A DNA stretch of 17,771 nt, from assembly GCA_937942105.1 (NCBI GenBank), contig CALDFS010000234.1:1-17771 (forward strand), read 5' to 3'. Position 1 is the stretch's first letter; every line of letters starts with the position of its first letter. Made by a program: the position numbers and the translations under genes. Positions 5,868 to 13,896 of this stretch are shown in pieces. Origin of the DNA: an uncultured Ruminococcus sp. (GTDB lineage Bacteria > Bacillota > Clostridia > Oscillospirales > Ruminococcaceae). Below the pieces are notes generated by a model. It searched no databases. It was not told where the DNA came from and saw only the letters and a list, made by a program, of their open reading frames with translations.

Positions 5868-8800
5868 ATGGCAAAAAGAAAAGATTTGAAGAAGATTATG
5901 ATAATCGGCTCAGGACCAATTGTTATAGGTCAGGCGGCTGAATTCGACTATGCAGGAACCCAAGCCTGCCTTGCCCTTAAAGAGGAGGGGTATGAGGTTG
6001 TTCTGTGCAACTCCAACCCCGCAACCATCATGACCGACACCGCCATTGCGGACAAGGTGTATATGGAGCCGCTGACGCTTGAATACATCGCCAAGATTTT
6101 AAGATACGAGCGCCCCAACGCCATCATTCCCGGAATCGGCGGTCAGACAGGTCTTAACATGGCTATGCAGCTTGAAAAGAAGGGCGTTTTAAAGGAATGC
6201 CAGGTCGAGCTTTTGGGCACAAGCAGCGTTAGTATTGAGCAGGCTGAGGACAGGGAGCTTTTTAAGGAGCTTTGCCAGTCAATAGGCGAGCCTACCATCC
6301 CCTCGGAAATAACCTATTCGCTTGAAGAAGCCAAAAAGGCAGCCCTTGATATCGGCTACCCGGTAGTTCTGCGCCCGGCGTTCACCCTGGGCGGCACAGG
6401 CGGCGGCTTTGCCAACAACGAGGAGGAGCTTATAGATATAGGAACAAACGCCTTCAAGCTTTCGCCGGTTCATCAGGTGCTGATTGAAAAGAGCGTTAAG
6501 GGCTTTAAGGAAATAGAATTCGAGATGATGCGCGACGGTGAGGACAATGTTATCACCATCTGTGGCATGGAAAACGTTGACCCTGTAGGCGTTCACACCG
6601 GCGACTCGATAGTTGTTGCGCCCATAATGACCCTTAACGACCACGATCTTAAAATGCTCAACGATTCCGCGATAAAGCTTATAAAGGCGCTTAAAATCGA
6701 GGGCGGCTGCAACGTTCAGTTCGCGCTTTCGCCAAATTCGAGCGAATACTATCTTATTGAGGTAAACCCCAGAGTCTCGCGCTCCTCGGCGCTTGCTTCA
6801 AAGGCGAGCGGCTACCCGATAGCAAAGGGAACCGCAAAGATAGCCGTTGGCATGACGCTGGACGAAATCAAGATAGCCAACACCACCGCCGCAACCGCTC
6901 CTTACCTTGATTACGTGGTTGCCAAGCTTCCAAGATTTCCGTTTGACAAGTTCTCTTCAGTTTCAAACAAGCTCGGCACTCAGATGAAGGCGACAGGCGA
7001 GGTTATGGGAATAGGCTCGACCTTAGAGGAGTGCTTGCTTAAATCGGTAAGATGCCTTGAAATCGGTTGCACGCACTTCCATCTTCCCAAGTTCGACGGC
7101 AAAACCAAGCAGGAGCTTTGCGAATATCTTGCCGACTTCCGCGACGACGGTATTTTCGCCGCCGCTCAGCTTATAAGGCTCGGCGCAACGGTTGAGGAGC
7201 TTTACAAGCTCACCATGATAACCCCCTACTTCCTTGAAGCCTTGAAGCGTATAGTTGACTTTGAGAAGGTCATAGAGGATAACAAGGGTGATATTGAAAC
7301 CCTTAAAGCCGCCAAGAAGATGGGCTTCTCGGATGCTTATATATCCAAGCTGTGGGGAGTTAAGGAGACAGAAGTGTTCGGTATGCGTAAATCCAACGCC
7401 ATTATGCCGATATACCGCATGGCAGACACCCTGCACACCGGGGCGTATATCCCTTACTTCTATTCTTCATATACAGGCGAGAACCGCTCAAAGCTTTCTG
7501 ACAAGAAAAAGATTATAGTTCTGGGTGCAGGCCCTATAAGAATAGGGCAGGGCGTTGAGTTTGATTATTCCACCGTTCACGCCGTTAACACCATCAAAAA
7601 ATCGGGCTATGAAGCCATTATAATAAACAACAACCCCGAAACCGTCTCGACCGACTATACCACCTCGGACAAGCTATATTTCGAGCCGCTCACGCCGGAG
7701 GATGTTATGAACATCATCGAGTTTGAAAGCCCCGAGGGCGTTATAGCCTCGCTGGGCGGACAGACCGCAATCAACCTTGCCCAGCCGCTGTTTGACCGCG
7801 GAGTCAAGATTATCGGCACAGACTGCCAGGCAATAGACAAGGCTGAAAACAGGGACAGCTTTGAAAAGCTCTTGCTGGAGCTTGATATCCCCCAGCCAAA
7901 GGGCAAGGCAGTAACCAGCGTTGAGGATGGCGTTGCGGCTGCCGCCGAGATAGGATACCCGGTTCTGGTTCGCCCCTCCTTCGTTCTGGGCGGCAGAGCC
8001 ATGCAGATTGTTGCCAACGAGGAACAGCTTCGCCACTACCTTAAAACCGCCGTTGAAATCGACGCCGACAAGCCGGTTTTGGTGGATAAGTACATCATCG
8101 GCAAGGAGGTCGAGGTAGACGCTATATGCGACGGCAGAAACGTCTTCGTTCCCGGAATCATGGAGCTTGTAGAAAGAACAGGTATCCACTCCGGCGACTC
8201 TATAAGCGTTTATCCCACCTTCAGCATCTCGCCCAAGGTAAAGGGAACAATATTGCAGTACGCCAAAAAGCTGGGCTTGGGAATAGGAATAATCGGTCTT
8301 TACAACATCCAGTTCATAGTTGACAGAAGCGACAATGTTTATATAATCGAGGTCAACCCCCGCTCATCAAGAACCGTTCCGTTCCTTTCAAAGTCCACCG
8401 GCTACAGCCTTGCGGATATCGCGACCGAGGTTATCCTGGGCAAATCGCTGCGCGAGCAGGGGATCTTTGACATCTATCCGGATGAAAAGAAGCGCTGGTA
8501 TGTTAAAGTGCCGGTATTCTCCTTCCAGAAGATACGCGGATTGGACGCTTACCTTTCCCCCGAAATGAAGTCCACCGGCGAGGCTATAGGCTATGACGAC
8601 AAGCTCAACCGTGCGCTGTATAAGGCACTTCAAGCAAGCGGAATGCACCTTCAGAACTACGGCACGGTGTTTGCTACCATCGCCGATAAGGACAAGGAAG
8701 AAGCCCTGCCGCTTATAAGACGCTTCTACAACTTAGGCTTTAACATCGAAGCCACAAAGGGAACAGCAAACTTCCTGCGCGAGCACGGCATAAAGACCAG

Positions 8801-9041
8801 AACCCTTGCCAAGCTGAGCGAGGGAAGCGACGAAATTGCCGACGCACTGCGCCAAGGTCACATTGCATATGTCATCAACACCGCCGAAATCGGCTCGATG
8901 GGTAATGCCAGCGACGGTTACAAGATAAGAACCCTCGCAACCGACAACAACATTACAATGTTCACAGCGCTTGATACGGTTCGGGTTCTTTTAGATGTCT
9001 TGGAGGAAACCACAATAACCGTTTCCACGATTGACGCTTGA
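5868..9041 (+). CDS. carB: Carbamoyl-phosphate synthase large subunit
   Basis: A 1057-residue protein, full length for the family. It joins ammonia, bicarbonate and two ATP to make carbamoyl phosphate. It contains two homologous ATP-grasp halves: residues 1 to about 400 (IMIIGSGPIVIGQAAEFDYAG, RPAFTLGGTGGG, EVNPRVSRSSALASKASGYP) and about 550-930 (IIVLGAGPIRIGQGVEFDYS, VRPSFVLGGRAM, EVNPRSSRTVPFLSKSTGY). An oligomerisation region lies between them, and a C-terminal MGS-like allosteric domain covers about 930-1057. A strong CGGAGGAAAC site precedes the ATG. The glutaminase subunit CarA, which usually lies directly upstream and supplies the ammonia, is not in this operon. The stop codon overlaps the start region of pyrK. 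Confidence 0.98.
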   Translation: MAKRKDLKKIMIIGSGPIVIGQAAEFDYAGTQACLALKEEGYEVVLCNSNPATIMTDTAIADKVYMEPLTLEYIAKILRYERPNAIIPGIGGQTGLNMAMQLEKKGVLKECQVELLGTSSVSIEQAEDRELFKELCQSIGEPTIPSEITYSLEEAKKAALDIGYPVVLRPAFTLGGTGGGFANNEEELIDIGTNAFKLSPVHQVLIEKSVKGFKEIEFEMMRDGEDNVITICGMENVDPVGVHTGDSIVVAPIMTLNDHDLKMLNDSAIKLIKALKIEGGCNVQFALSPNSSEYYLIEVNPRVSRSSALASKASGYPIAKGTAKIAVGMTLDEIKIANTTAATAPYLDYVVAKLPRFPFDKFSSVSNKLGTQMKATGEVMGIGSTLEECLLKSVRCLEIGCTHFHLPKFDGKTKQELCEYLADFRDDGIFAAAQLIRLGATVEELYKLTMITPYFLEALKRIVDFEKVIEDNKGDIETLKAAKKMGFSDAYISKLWGVKETEVFGMRKSNAIMPIYRMADTLHTGAYIPYFYSSYTGENRSKLSDKKKIIVLGAGPIRIGQGVEFDYSTVHAVNTIKKSGYEAIIINNNPETVSTDYTTSDKLYFEPLTPEDVMNIIEFESPEGVIASLGGQTAINLAQPLFDRGVKIIGTDCQAIDKAENRDSFEKLLLELDIPQPKGKAVTSVEDGVAAAAEIGYPVLVRPSFVLGGRAMQIVANEEQLRHYLKTAVEIDADKPVLVDKYIIGKEVEVDAICDGRNVFVPGIMELVERTGIHSGDSISVYPTFSISPKVKGTILQYAKKLGLGIGIIGLYNIQFIVDRSDNVYIIEVNPRSSRTVPFLSKSTGYSLADIATEVILGKSLREQGIFDIYPDEKKRWYVKVPVFSFQKIRGLDAYLSPEMKSTGEAIGYDDKLNRALYKALQASGMHLQNYGTVFATIADKDKEEALPLIRRFYNLGFNIEATKGTANFLREHGIKTRTLAKLSEGSDEIADALRQGHIAYVINTAEIGSMGNASDGYKIRTLATDNNITMFTALDTVRVLLDVLEETTITVSTIDA

Positions 9042-9052
9042 TGGGAGTAAAT

Positions 9053-9805
9053 ATGAAGGAAGTTATTTATAAAGTAGTATCAAACCAGAAAATCGCCAAG
9101 GACGTTTATAGGATGATTCTTTCGGGCGATACCTCGGCAATCACAGCGCCCGGGCAGTTCGTAAATTTAAAGCTTGAAGGCTTCTATCTTCGCCGCCCGA
9201 TATCGGTGTGCGACTGCTCGCCCGACAGCTTGACGCTTATATACAAGGTAGTCGGCGGGGGAACAGAGCTGATGTCAACGCTTGCGCCGGGCGCTCAGAT
9301 AAACACCCTATCCGGCTTGGGCAACGGCTACAACTTGGATAAAAGCGGGGATAGACCGCTTCTTGTGGGCGGAGGGGTAGGAGTTCCGCCGCTGTATAAG
9401 CTCTGCCGCGAGCTGATGGTTCGCGGTGCTAAGCCGACTGTTGTAATGGGCTTCAATTCAAAGGATGATGTCTTCTGCGAGCAGGAGTTCAAGGCGCTCG
9501 GCGCTGATGTATACGTCGCCACGGCGGACGGAAGCTGCGGCGAAAAGGGCTTCGTCACCGATATAATCAAGCGGCTTGACTATACGTTTTTCTACACCTG
9601 CGGACCCGAGCCGATGTTCCGGGCAATGTCGAGGATGATGAAGACCCCGGGGCAGTATAGCTTTGAGGAAAGAATGGGCTGCGGCTTCGGCGCTTGTATG
9701 GGCTGCTCCTGCCGCACCTTGACCGGCAACAAGCGAATCTGCCGCGAGGGACCGGTTATGAACAGCGAGGAAATCATCTGGAACAAGGAGGGTGAAGGCA
9801 AATGA
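9053..9805 (+). CDS. pyrK: Dihydroorotate dehydrogenase electron transfer subunit
   Basis: A 250-residue FAD/2Fe-2S protein that passes electrons from PyrD to NAD+ in the class IB enzyme. Visible are the flavin-binding motif RRPISV (about 47-52), the nucleotide-binding GGGVGVPPLY (about 107-116), CGPEPMF near 186, and the cluster ligands C210, C215, C218 and C230 (CGFGACMGC, then RIC). I prefer the ATG at 9053 because GGGAG (9043-9047) sits five bases before it and it aligns with the family N-terminus. An in-frame ATG at 9041 overlaps the carB stop as TGATG and cannot be excluded. The gene ends in an ATGA overlap with pyrD, which fits a 1:1 complex. Confidence 0.95.
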   Translation: MKEVIYKVVSNQKIAKDVYRMILSGDTSAITAPGQFVNLKLEGFYLRRPISVCDCSPDSLTLIYKVVGGGTELMSTLAPGAQINTLSGLGNGYNLDKSGDRPLLVGGGVGVPPLYKLCRELMVRGAKPTVVMGFNSKDDVFCEQEFKALGADVYVATADGSCGEKGFVTDIIKRLDYTFFYTCGPEPMFRAMSRMMKTPGQYSFEERMGCGFGACMGCSCRTLTGNKRICREGPVMNSEEIIWNKEGEGK

Positions 9806-10719
9806 ACAGACTATCTGTAAATCTCTGCGGAGAAAAGCTTGACAACCCCATCATCCCCGCAAGCGGAACCTTTGGCTATGGCTATGAGTTTGCCGAGCTT
9901 TACGATATAAACATCTTAGGAACCTTTTCATTTAAAGGCACCACCCGCGAGCCGCGCTTCGGCAATCCCACCCCGCGCATAGCGGAGTGCACGGCAGGAA
10001 TGATAAACGCCGTTGGCTTGCAGAACCCGGGCGTGGAAAAGGTGATATCCGAGGAGCTTCCTAAGATGAAAGCGGTGTTTAATAAGAAGGTAATGGCGAA
10101 CGTCAGCGGCTTTTCGGTTGAGGATTATGCTTACACCTGCGAGCTTTTAGATAAGTGTGAAGAGGTCGGCTGGCTGGAGGTTAACGTCAGCTGCCCAAAC
10201 GTCCACGGCGGGGGAATGAGCTTCGGAACAGAGCCTGAAGCCGCCGCCAAGGTGACAAGGGCAGTAAAAGCCGTAACCCGCAAGCCGGTGATAATAAAGC
10301 TCTCGCCGAACGTGACTGATATAGTATCAATAGCCAAGGCGTGTGAGGATGCGGGCGCGGACGGAATAAGCCTTATAAACACCCTTTTGGGCATGAGAAT
10401 CGATTTGCGCACCAAAAAACCTGTTATCGCCAACAAAATGGGCGGTTTCTCGGGCGCGGCAATCCTGCCGGTGGCCATACGGATGGTTTATCAGGTGTAT
10501 GACGCCGTTAAAATCCCGATAGTTGGAATGGGCGGAGTATCCTGCGCCAAAGACGTAATAGAGATGATGCTCGCCGGGGCGACTGCTGTTGAGGTTGGGG
10601 CGCAAAACCTTGTTGAGCCGCTTGCCTGCAAGCATATAATCGAGGAGCTGCCCACGGTGATGGATAAATATGGTATAAAAAATCTTACGAATATAATAGG
10701 AGGAGCGCACAATGGGTAG
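9802..10719 (+). CDS. pyrD: Dihydroorotate dehydrogenase, class IB catalytic subunit
   Basis: A 305-residue FMN-dependent TIM-barrel enzyme that oxidises dihydroorotate to orotate. Visible are the N-terminal NPIIPASGTFGYG, FKGTT, NAVGLQNPG, and the active-site loop with the catalytic cysteine C131 (NVSCPNVHGGG). A cysteine base marks class 1 rather than the serine of class 2. The FMN phosphate region VGMGGV and VGAQN are near the C-terminus. Together with adjacent pyrK this indicates the NAD-linked class IB heterotetramer, typical of Gram-positive anaerobes. The start overlaps pyrK by four bases and the end overlaps pyrF by eight, suggesting translational coupling. Confidence 0.97.
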   Translation: MNRLSVNLCGEKLDNPIIPASGTFGYGYEFAELYDINILGTFSFKGTTREPRFGNPTPRIAECTAGMINAVGLQNPGVEKVISEELPKMKAVFNKKVMANVSGFSVEDYAYTCELLDKCEEVGWLEVNVSCPNVHGGGMSFGTEPEAAAKVTRAVKAVTRKPVIIKLSPNVTDIVSIAKACEDAGADGISLINTLLGMRIDLRTKKPVIANKMGGFSGAAILPVAIRMVYQVYDAVKIPIVGMGGVSCAKDVIEMMLAGATAVEVGAQNLVEPLACKHIIEELPTVMDKYGIKNLTNIIGGAHNG

Positions 10720-11410
10720 AGATGTAATAGTCGCCTGCGATTTTTCGTCTAAAGAGCAGGTAATGAGCTTTTTGGATAAGTTCGAGGGCAGAAAGCCTTT
10801 TGTTAAGATAGGCATGGAGCTGTTTTATGCCGAGGGCCCGCAGATAGTTCGCGAAATCAAGGCGCGCGGGCATAAGATTTTCTTGGATTTGAAGCTTCAC
10901 GATATCCCCAACACCGTTAAAAAGGCGATGTCGGTGCTGTCAGGATTGGATGTTGATATGACCAACCTTCACGCCTCGGGCACAAAGCGGATGATGGAAG
11001 CGGCAATCGAGGGTCTTACCCGCCCGGATGGCACCCGCCCGATTCTTATTGCCGTGACCCAGCTGACCTCTACCGACCAGCAGGCTATGGAGGAGGATTT
11101 GCTTATCAACCATCCCATAGACGAGGTTGTAATGCACTATGCCCGCAACGCCAAGTGCGCGGGGCTGGACGGCGTTGTATGCTCTCCGCTCGAAGCGGGC
11201 AAGGTTCACGAGGTCTGCGGCAGTCAGTTCATCACCGTGACCCCCGGCGTAAGATTTGCAGACGGCGACAAGGGCGACCAGAAGCGGGTTATGACCCCAG
11301 CCGAGGCAAAGAAGATAGGCTCTGATTATATAGTAGTGGGCAGACCGATAACCGCCGCAGAAGACCCGGTAGCCGCATACGAAAGATGCATAAAGGAATT
11401 TGTTGACTGA
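10712..11410 (+). CDS. pyrF: Orotidine 5'-phosphate decarboxylase
   Basis: A 232-residue beta/alpha-barrel enzyme that decarboxylates OMP to UMP, the last step of the pathway. The hallmark D59-x-K61-x-x-D64 (FLDLKLHDIPNT) is intact. D10 (ACDF) and K32 (VKIGMELF) complete the conserved charged network. The phosphate-binding residues near the C-terminus are seen in TPGVR and VVGRPI. The AGGAGGA ribosome site lies inside the end of pyrD. This is the short single-domain bacterial type 1 form, not a fusion with PyrE. pyrE follows after 22 bases. Confidence 0.97.
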   Translation: MGRDVIVACDFSSKEQVMSFLDKFEGRKPFVKIGMELFYAEGPQIVREIKARGHKIFLDLKLHDIPNTVKKAMSVLSGLDVDMTNLHASGTKRMMEAAIEGLTRPDGTRPILIAVTQLTSTDQQAMEEDLLINHPIDEVVMHYARNAKCAGLDGVVCSPLEAGKVHEVCGSQFITVTPGVRFADGDKGDQKRVMTPAEAKKIGSDYIVVGRPITAAEDPVAAYERCIKEFVD

Positions 11411-11432
11411 TTGATAAGGAGGACAAACCGAC

Positions 11433-12086
11433 ATGGAAGCATATAAAAGAGAATTTATCGACTTTTTAAAGCAAGCAAACGTCCTGAAATTCGGGGATTT
11501 TACCGCCAAGAGCGGCAGAAAGATACCCTATTTCATCAACGCAGGCGAAATCAAAACAGGCGCGCAGATAGCCCGCCTTGGCGAGTTCTACGCCAAAGCG
11601 TACTCCGAGAAAATAGGGGACAAGCGATGTGTTCTTTACGGACCTGCATATAAGGGAATATCAATTGCGGTATCGTCCGCCGTTGCTCTTACAAAGCATG
11701 GGCTGGATGTTCCCTTCTTCTTCAACCGCAAGGAAGCTAAAGACCATGGCGAGGGCGGAGTTTTTGTGGGATATATTCCCAAGGAGGGCGAGGAGGTTGT
11801 TATCACCGAGGATGTTATAACCGCCGGAACAGCCATCCGCGAAAGCATGGAGATACTTTCCTGCCTTAAGGGCGTTAAGGTCGCTGCGGCGCTCATCATG
11901 GTTGACCGCAAGGAAAAGGGCAGGTCAGATATGGGCGCTATGGCAGAAATCGAGGAGGAATTCGGCTTCCCGGTATATTCGGTTGTGGATGTTTACGACA
12001 TCATAGAGTATCTTGAAGAGGATGAGCAAAACGCCGAAAACGTCCAGAGAATCAAAAATTATCTCAGCATAAACGGCGCAAAGTAA
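11433..12086 (+). CDS. pyrE: Orotate phosphoribosyltransferase
   Basis: A 217-residue type I phosphoribosyltransferase that joins orotate to PRPP to give OMP. The PRPP-binding motif VVITEDVITAGTAIRE is near residues 121-136. The catalytic-loop region FFFNRKEAKDHGEGG precedes it, and the N-terminal FTAKSGRKIPYFINAG stretch is typical of the family. AAGGAGG lies just upstream of the ATG. It sits between pyrF and pyrB with short gaps (22 and 18 bases), so it is cotranscribed. Nothing unusual was seen. Confidence 0.97.
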   Translation: MEAYKREFIDFLKQANVLKFGDFTAKSGRKIPYFINAGEIKTGAQIARLGEFYAKAYSEKIGDKRCVLYGPAYKGISIAVSSAVALTKHGLDVPFFFNRKEAKDHGEGGVFVGYIPKEGEEVVITEDVITAGTAIRESMEILSCLKGVKVAAALIMVDRKEKGRSDMGAMAEIEEEFGFPVYSVVDVYDIIEYLEEDEQNAENVQRIKNYLSINGAK

Positions 12087-12104
12087 GCGCTGCGAGGTGA
12101 CATT

Positions 12105-13199
12105 ATGCGAAATCTTATAAACATCCTTGATTTGAGCGTTGAGGAAATCGACAGGCTCATCGAGGTTGCCGACGATATCATCAATAACCCGCAAGACTAC
12201 AACGAGGTCTGCCGCCACAAGATACTTGCAACCCTTTTCTACGAGCCATCCACCAGAACCCGCCTTAGCTTTGAATCGGCAATGCTCTCGCTGGGCGGAA
12301 ACGTTCTGGGCTTCTCCGAGGCGGCTTCAAGCTCGGCGGCAAAGGGCGAAAGCGTTGCAGATACGGTTACCATGGTTTCGGGATATTCCGACATAATAGC
12401 CATGCGCCACCCCAAGGAGGGCGCGCCGATAGTCGCCGCGCAGCACTCCACCGTGCCGATAATCAACGCCGGGGACGGCGGGCATTACCACCCCACCCAG
12501 ACCCTGACCGACCTTATGACCATCCGCCACGAAAAGGGAAGGCTTACAAACCTTACAGTCGGCTTGTGCGGCGACTTGAAGTTCGGCAGAACGGTTCATT
12601 CGCTGATCGGTGCGATGTCGCGGTACGAGGGCGTTAAGTTCGTGCTGATATCCCCCGAAGAGCTAAAGCTTCCGGGATTTGTGCGGCGCGAGTATATTGC
12701 CAACAAGGGAATACCCTATGTTCAGTCGGAGTCGCTTGAAGAGGTAATCGGCGACTTGGATATCCTATACATGACCCGCATCCAGCGGGAACGCTTTGTC
12801 AGCGACGACGAGTATCTGCGCCTTAAGGACACCTACATCCTCACAGCGGAAAAGATGAAGCTTGCCCGCCCGGATATGATAGTTATGCACCCACTGCCGA
12901 GGGTGAACGAAATCTCGGTAGCGGTGGACTCCGACCCCCGCGCTTGCTACTTCAAGCAGGCAAGGTATGGCAAATTCATCCGCATGGCGCTTATTATGAA
13001 GCTATTGGGGCTTATTGAAAATGATGTTCCCTATGTGCCGACTGAGGACAGTGAGGCGGAAATTGTCTATGATAAGTTTCCCTGCCGCAACACCCGCTGC
13101 ATAACCTCGGCGGAGCAGGAGCTTAGGCAAGCATTTAAGCTGACTGACCGCGAGTGCGGGATATACCGCTGTGTTTACTGCGAGACGAGGCAGAGCTGA
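12105..13199 (+). CDS. pyrB: Aspartate carbamoyltransferase with a PyrI-like zinc tail
   Basis: A 364-residue protein, about 55 longer than a normal catalytic chain. It transfers a carbamoyl group to aspartate, the committed step. The catalytic part is intact: STRTR at 49-53 (FYEPSTRTRLSFE), the loop AKGESVADT, MRHP, HPTQTLTDL, GDLKFGRTVHSL and MHPLPRVNEI. The extra C-terminal tail carries C327-x4-C332-x23-C356-x2-C359. This is the same spacing as the zinc ligands C109, C114, C138 and C141 of E. coli PyrI, and sequence similarity (CxNxxCIxxAE, then CxYCE) supports homology. The nucleotide-binding part of PyrI is absent and no separate pyrI lies nearby. It is the last gene of the operon. Confidence 0.96.
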   Translation: MRNLINILDLSVEEIDRLIEVADDIINNPQDYNEVCRHKILATLFYEPSTRTRLSFESAMLSLGGNVLGFSEAASSSAAKGESVADTVTMVSGYSDIIAMRHPKEGAPIVAAQHSTVPIINAGDGGHYHPTQTLTDLMTIRHEKGRLTNLTVGLCGDLKFGRTVHSLIGAMSRYEGVKFVLISPEELKLPGFVRREYIANKGIPYVQSESLEEVIGDLDILYMTRIQRERFVSDDEYLRLKDTYILTAEKMKLARPDMIVMHPLPRVNEISVAVDSDPRACYFKQARYGKFIRMALIMKLLGLIENDVPYVPTEDSEAEIVYDKFPCRNTRCITSAEQELRQAFKLTDRECGIYRCVYCETRQS

Positions 13200-13222
13200 T
13201 ATTATAATCCAAATCTTTCCGC

Positions 13223-13260
13223 AAGCCCTCCTACCATTTTACGGCAGGAGGGCTTTTTTT
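13223..13260 (+). terminator. Intrinsic terminator of the pyr operon
   Basis: A perfect ten-pair stem (AAGCCCTCCT at 13223-13232 with AGGAGGGCTT at 13246-13255) is followed by an unbroken T run to 13260. It is 24 bases after the pyrB stop and separates the operon from the sigma gene. Confidence 0.95.
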
Positions 13261-13281
13261 CTAAAAACTTTTCGTAAAACC

Positions 13282-13306
13282 GCAACCTTTTCCCCGCAAA
13301 CCGTTA
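13282..13306 (+). promoter_or_regulatory. Possible ECF-type autoregulated promoter
   Basis: GCAACC (13282-13287) followed by CCGTTA (13301-13306) resembles the AAC core of ECF -35 elements and the CGT core of their -10 elements at suitable spacing. There is no good sigma-A alternative between the pyr terminator and the gene. I infer that the sigma factor recognises its own promoter; this is untested. Confidence 0.4.
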
Positions 13307-13341
13307 CTTAATGGGTGAAGGACATTAAAGGAGGGAAAACC

Positions 13342-13896
13342 TTGGACGACAAACAGATAATAGAGCTTTATTTTGCGCGCGATGAGCTTGCTGTTTCGGC
13401 TACTCAGGAAAAATACGGCAGTCTGCTTAGCGGCATTGCCTTAAAAATTCTCGGCGAAAGTGGGGCGTCGGAGGAATGTGTGAACGACGTCTACCTTTCG
13501 CTATGGAGGAGCATCCCGCCCGAAAGTCCCGAAAATCTGCGGGCTTATTCCTGCAAGATTGTCCGCAATATGGCATTCAACCGGCTTCGCTACAGTCTCG
13601 CCGAAAAGCGCTCCGCTCATGCGGAAATATCACTCGACGAGCTTGAAGAAACCCTATCGGATGGCATATCCCCACAAGCTTTTGAGGATATCGATTTTAA
13701 GATAGTCTTAAATGAGTTTTTGGAGGGACTCCGCCCGGAATCGCGGAAGGTGTTCTTAAAAAGATATTTCTTCTTAGACACCATCCCCCAGATAGCCGCC
13801 GACATGGGAATATCCGAAAGCAAGGTAAAATCGCTGCTTTTCAGGGCAAGGAGCAGGTTCAGAAGCCATATTCTTGGAAAGGAGAACAAGCAATGA
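13342..13896 (+). CDS. ECF-type RNA polymerase sigma factor (second copy)
   Basis: A 184-residue ECF sigma factor, paralogous to the one at 124-684. Shared stretches include IIELY, ECVNDxYLxxWxSxPP, KIVRNxxxNRxR, AEKR and MSESKxxSLLFR. Region 2 spans roughly residues 20-90. Region 4 spans about 125-180, with the helix-turn-helix at TIPQIAADMGISESKVKSLL. I chose the TTG at 13342 because AAAGGAGGG (13327-13335) is six bases upstream and the protein then begins MDDKQIIELY like its paralogue. A GTG at 13315 in the same frame has no ribosome site. The stop overlaps the next gene's start as ATGA, so the two products are translationally coupled. Confidence 0.88.
   Translation: MDDKQIIELYFARDELAVSATQEKYGSLLSGIALKILGESGASEECVNDVYLSLWRSIPPESPENLRAYSCKIVRNMAFNRLRYSLAEKRSAHAEISLDELEETLSDGISPQAFEDIDFKIVLNEFLEGLRPESRKVFLKRYFFLDTIPQIAADMGISESKVKSLLFRARSRFRSHILGKENKQ

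Noticed and set aside
7674..8189. Minus-strand 171-codon frame inside carB
   Set aside because: It is antisense to the conserved second ATP-grasp half of carB, and has no ribosome site or recognisable protein features.
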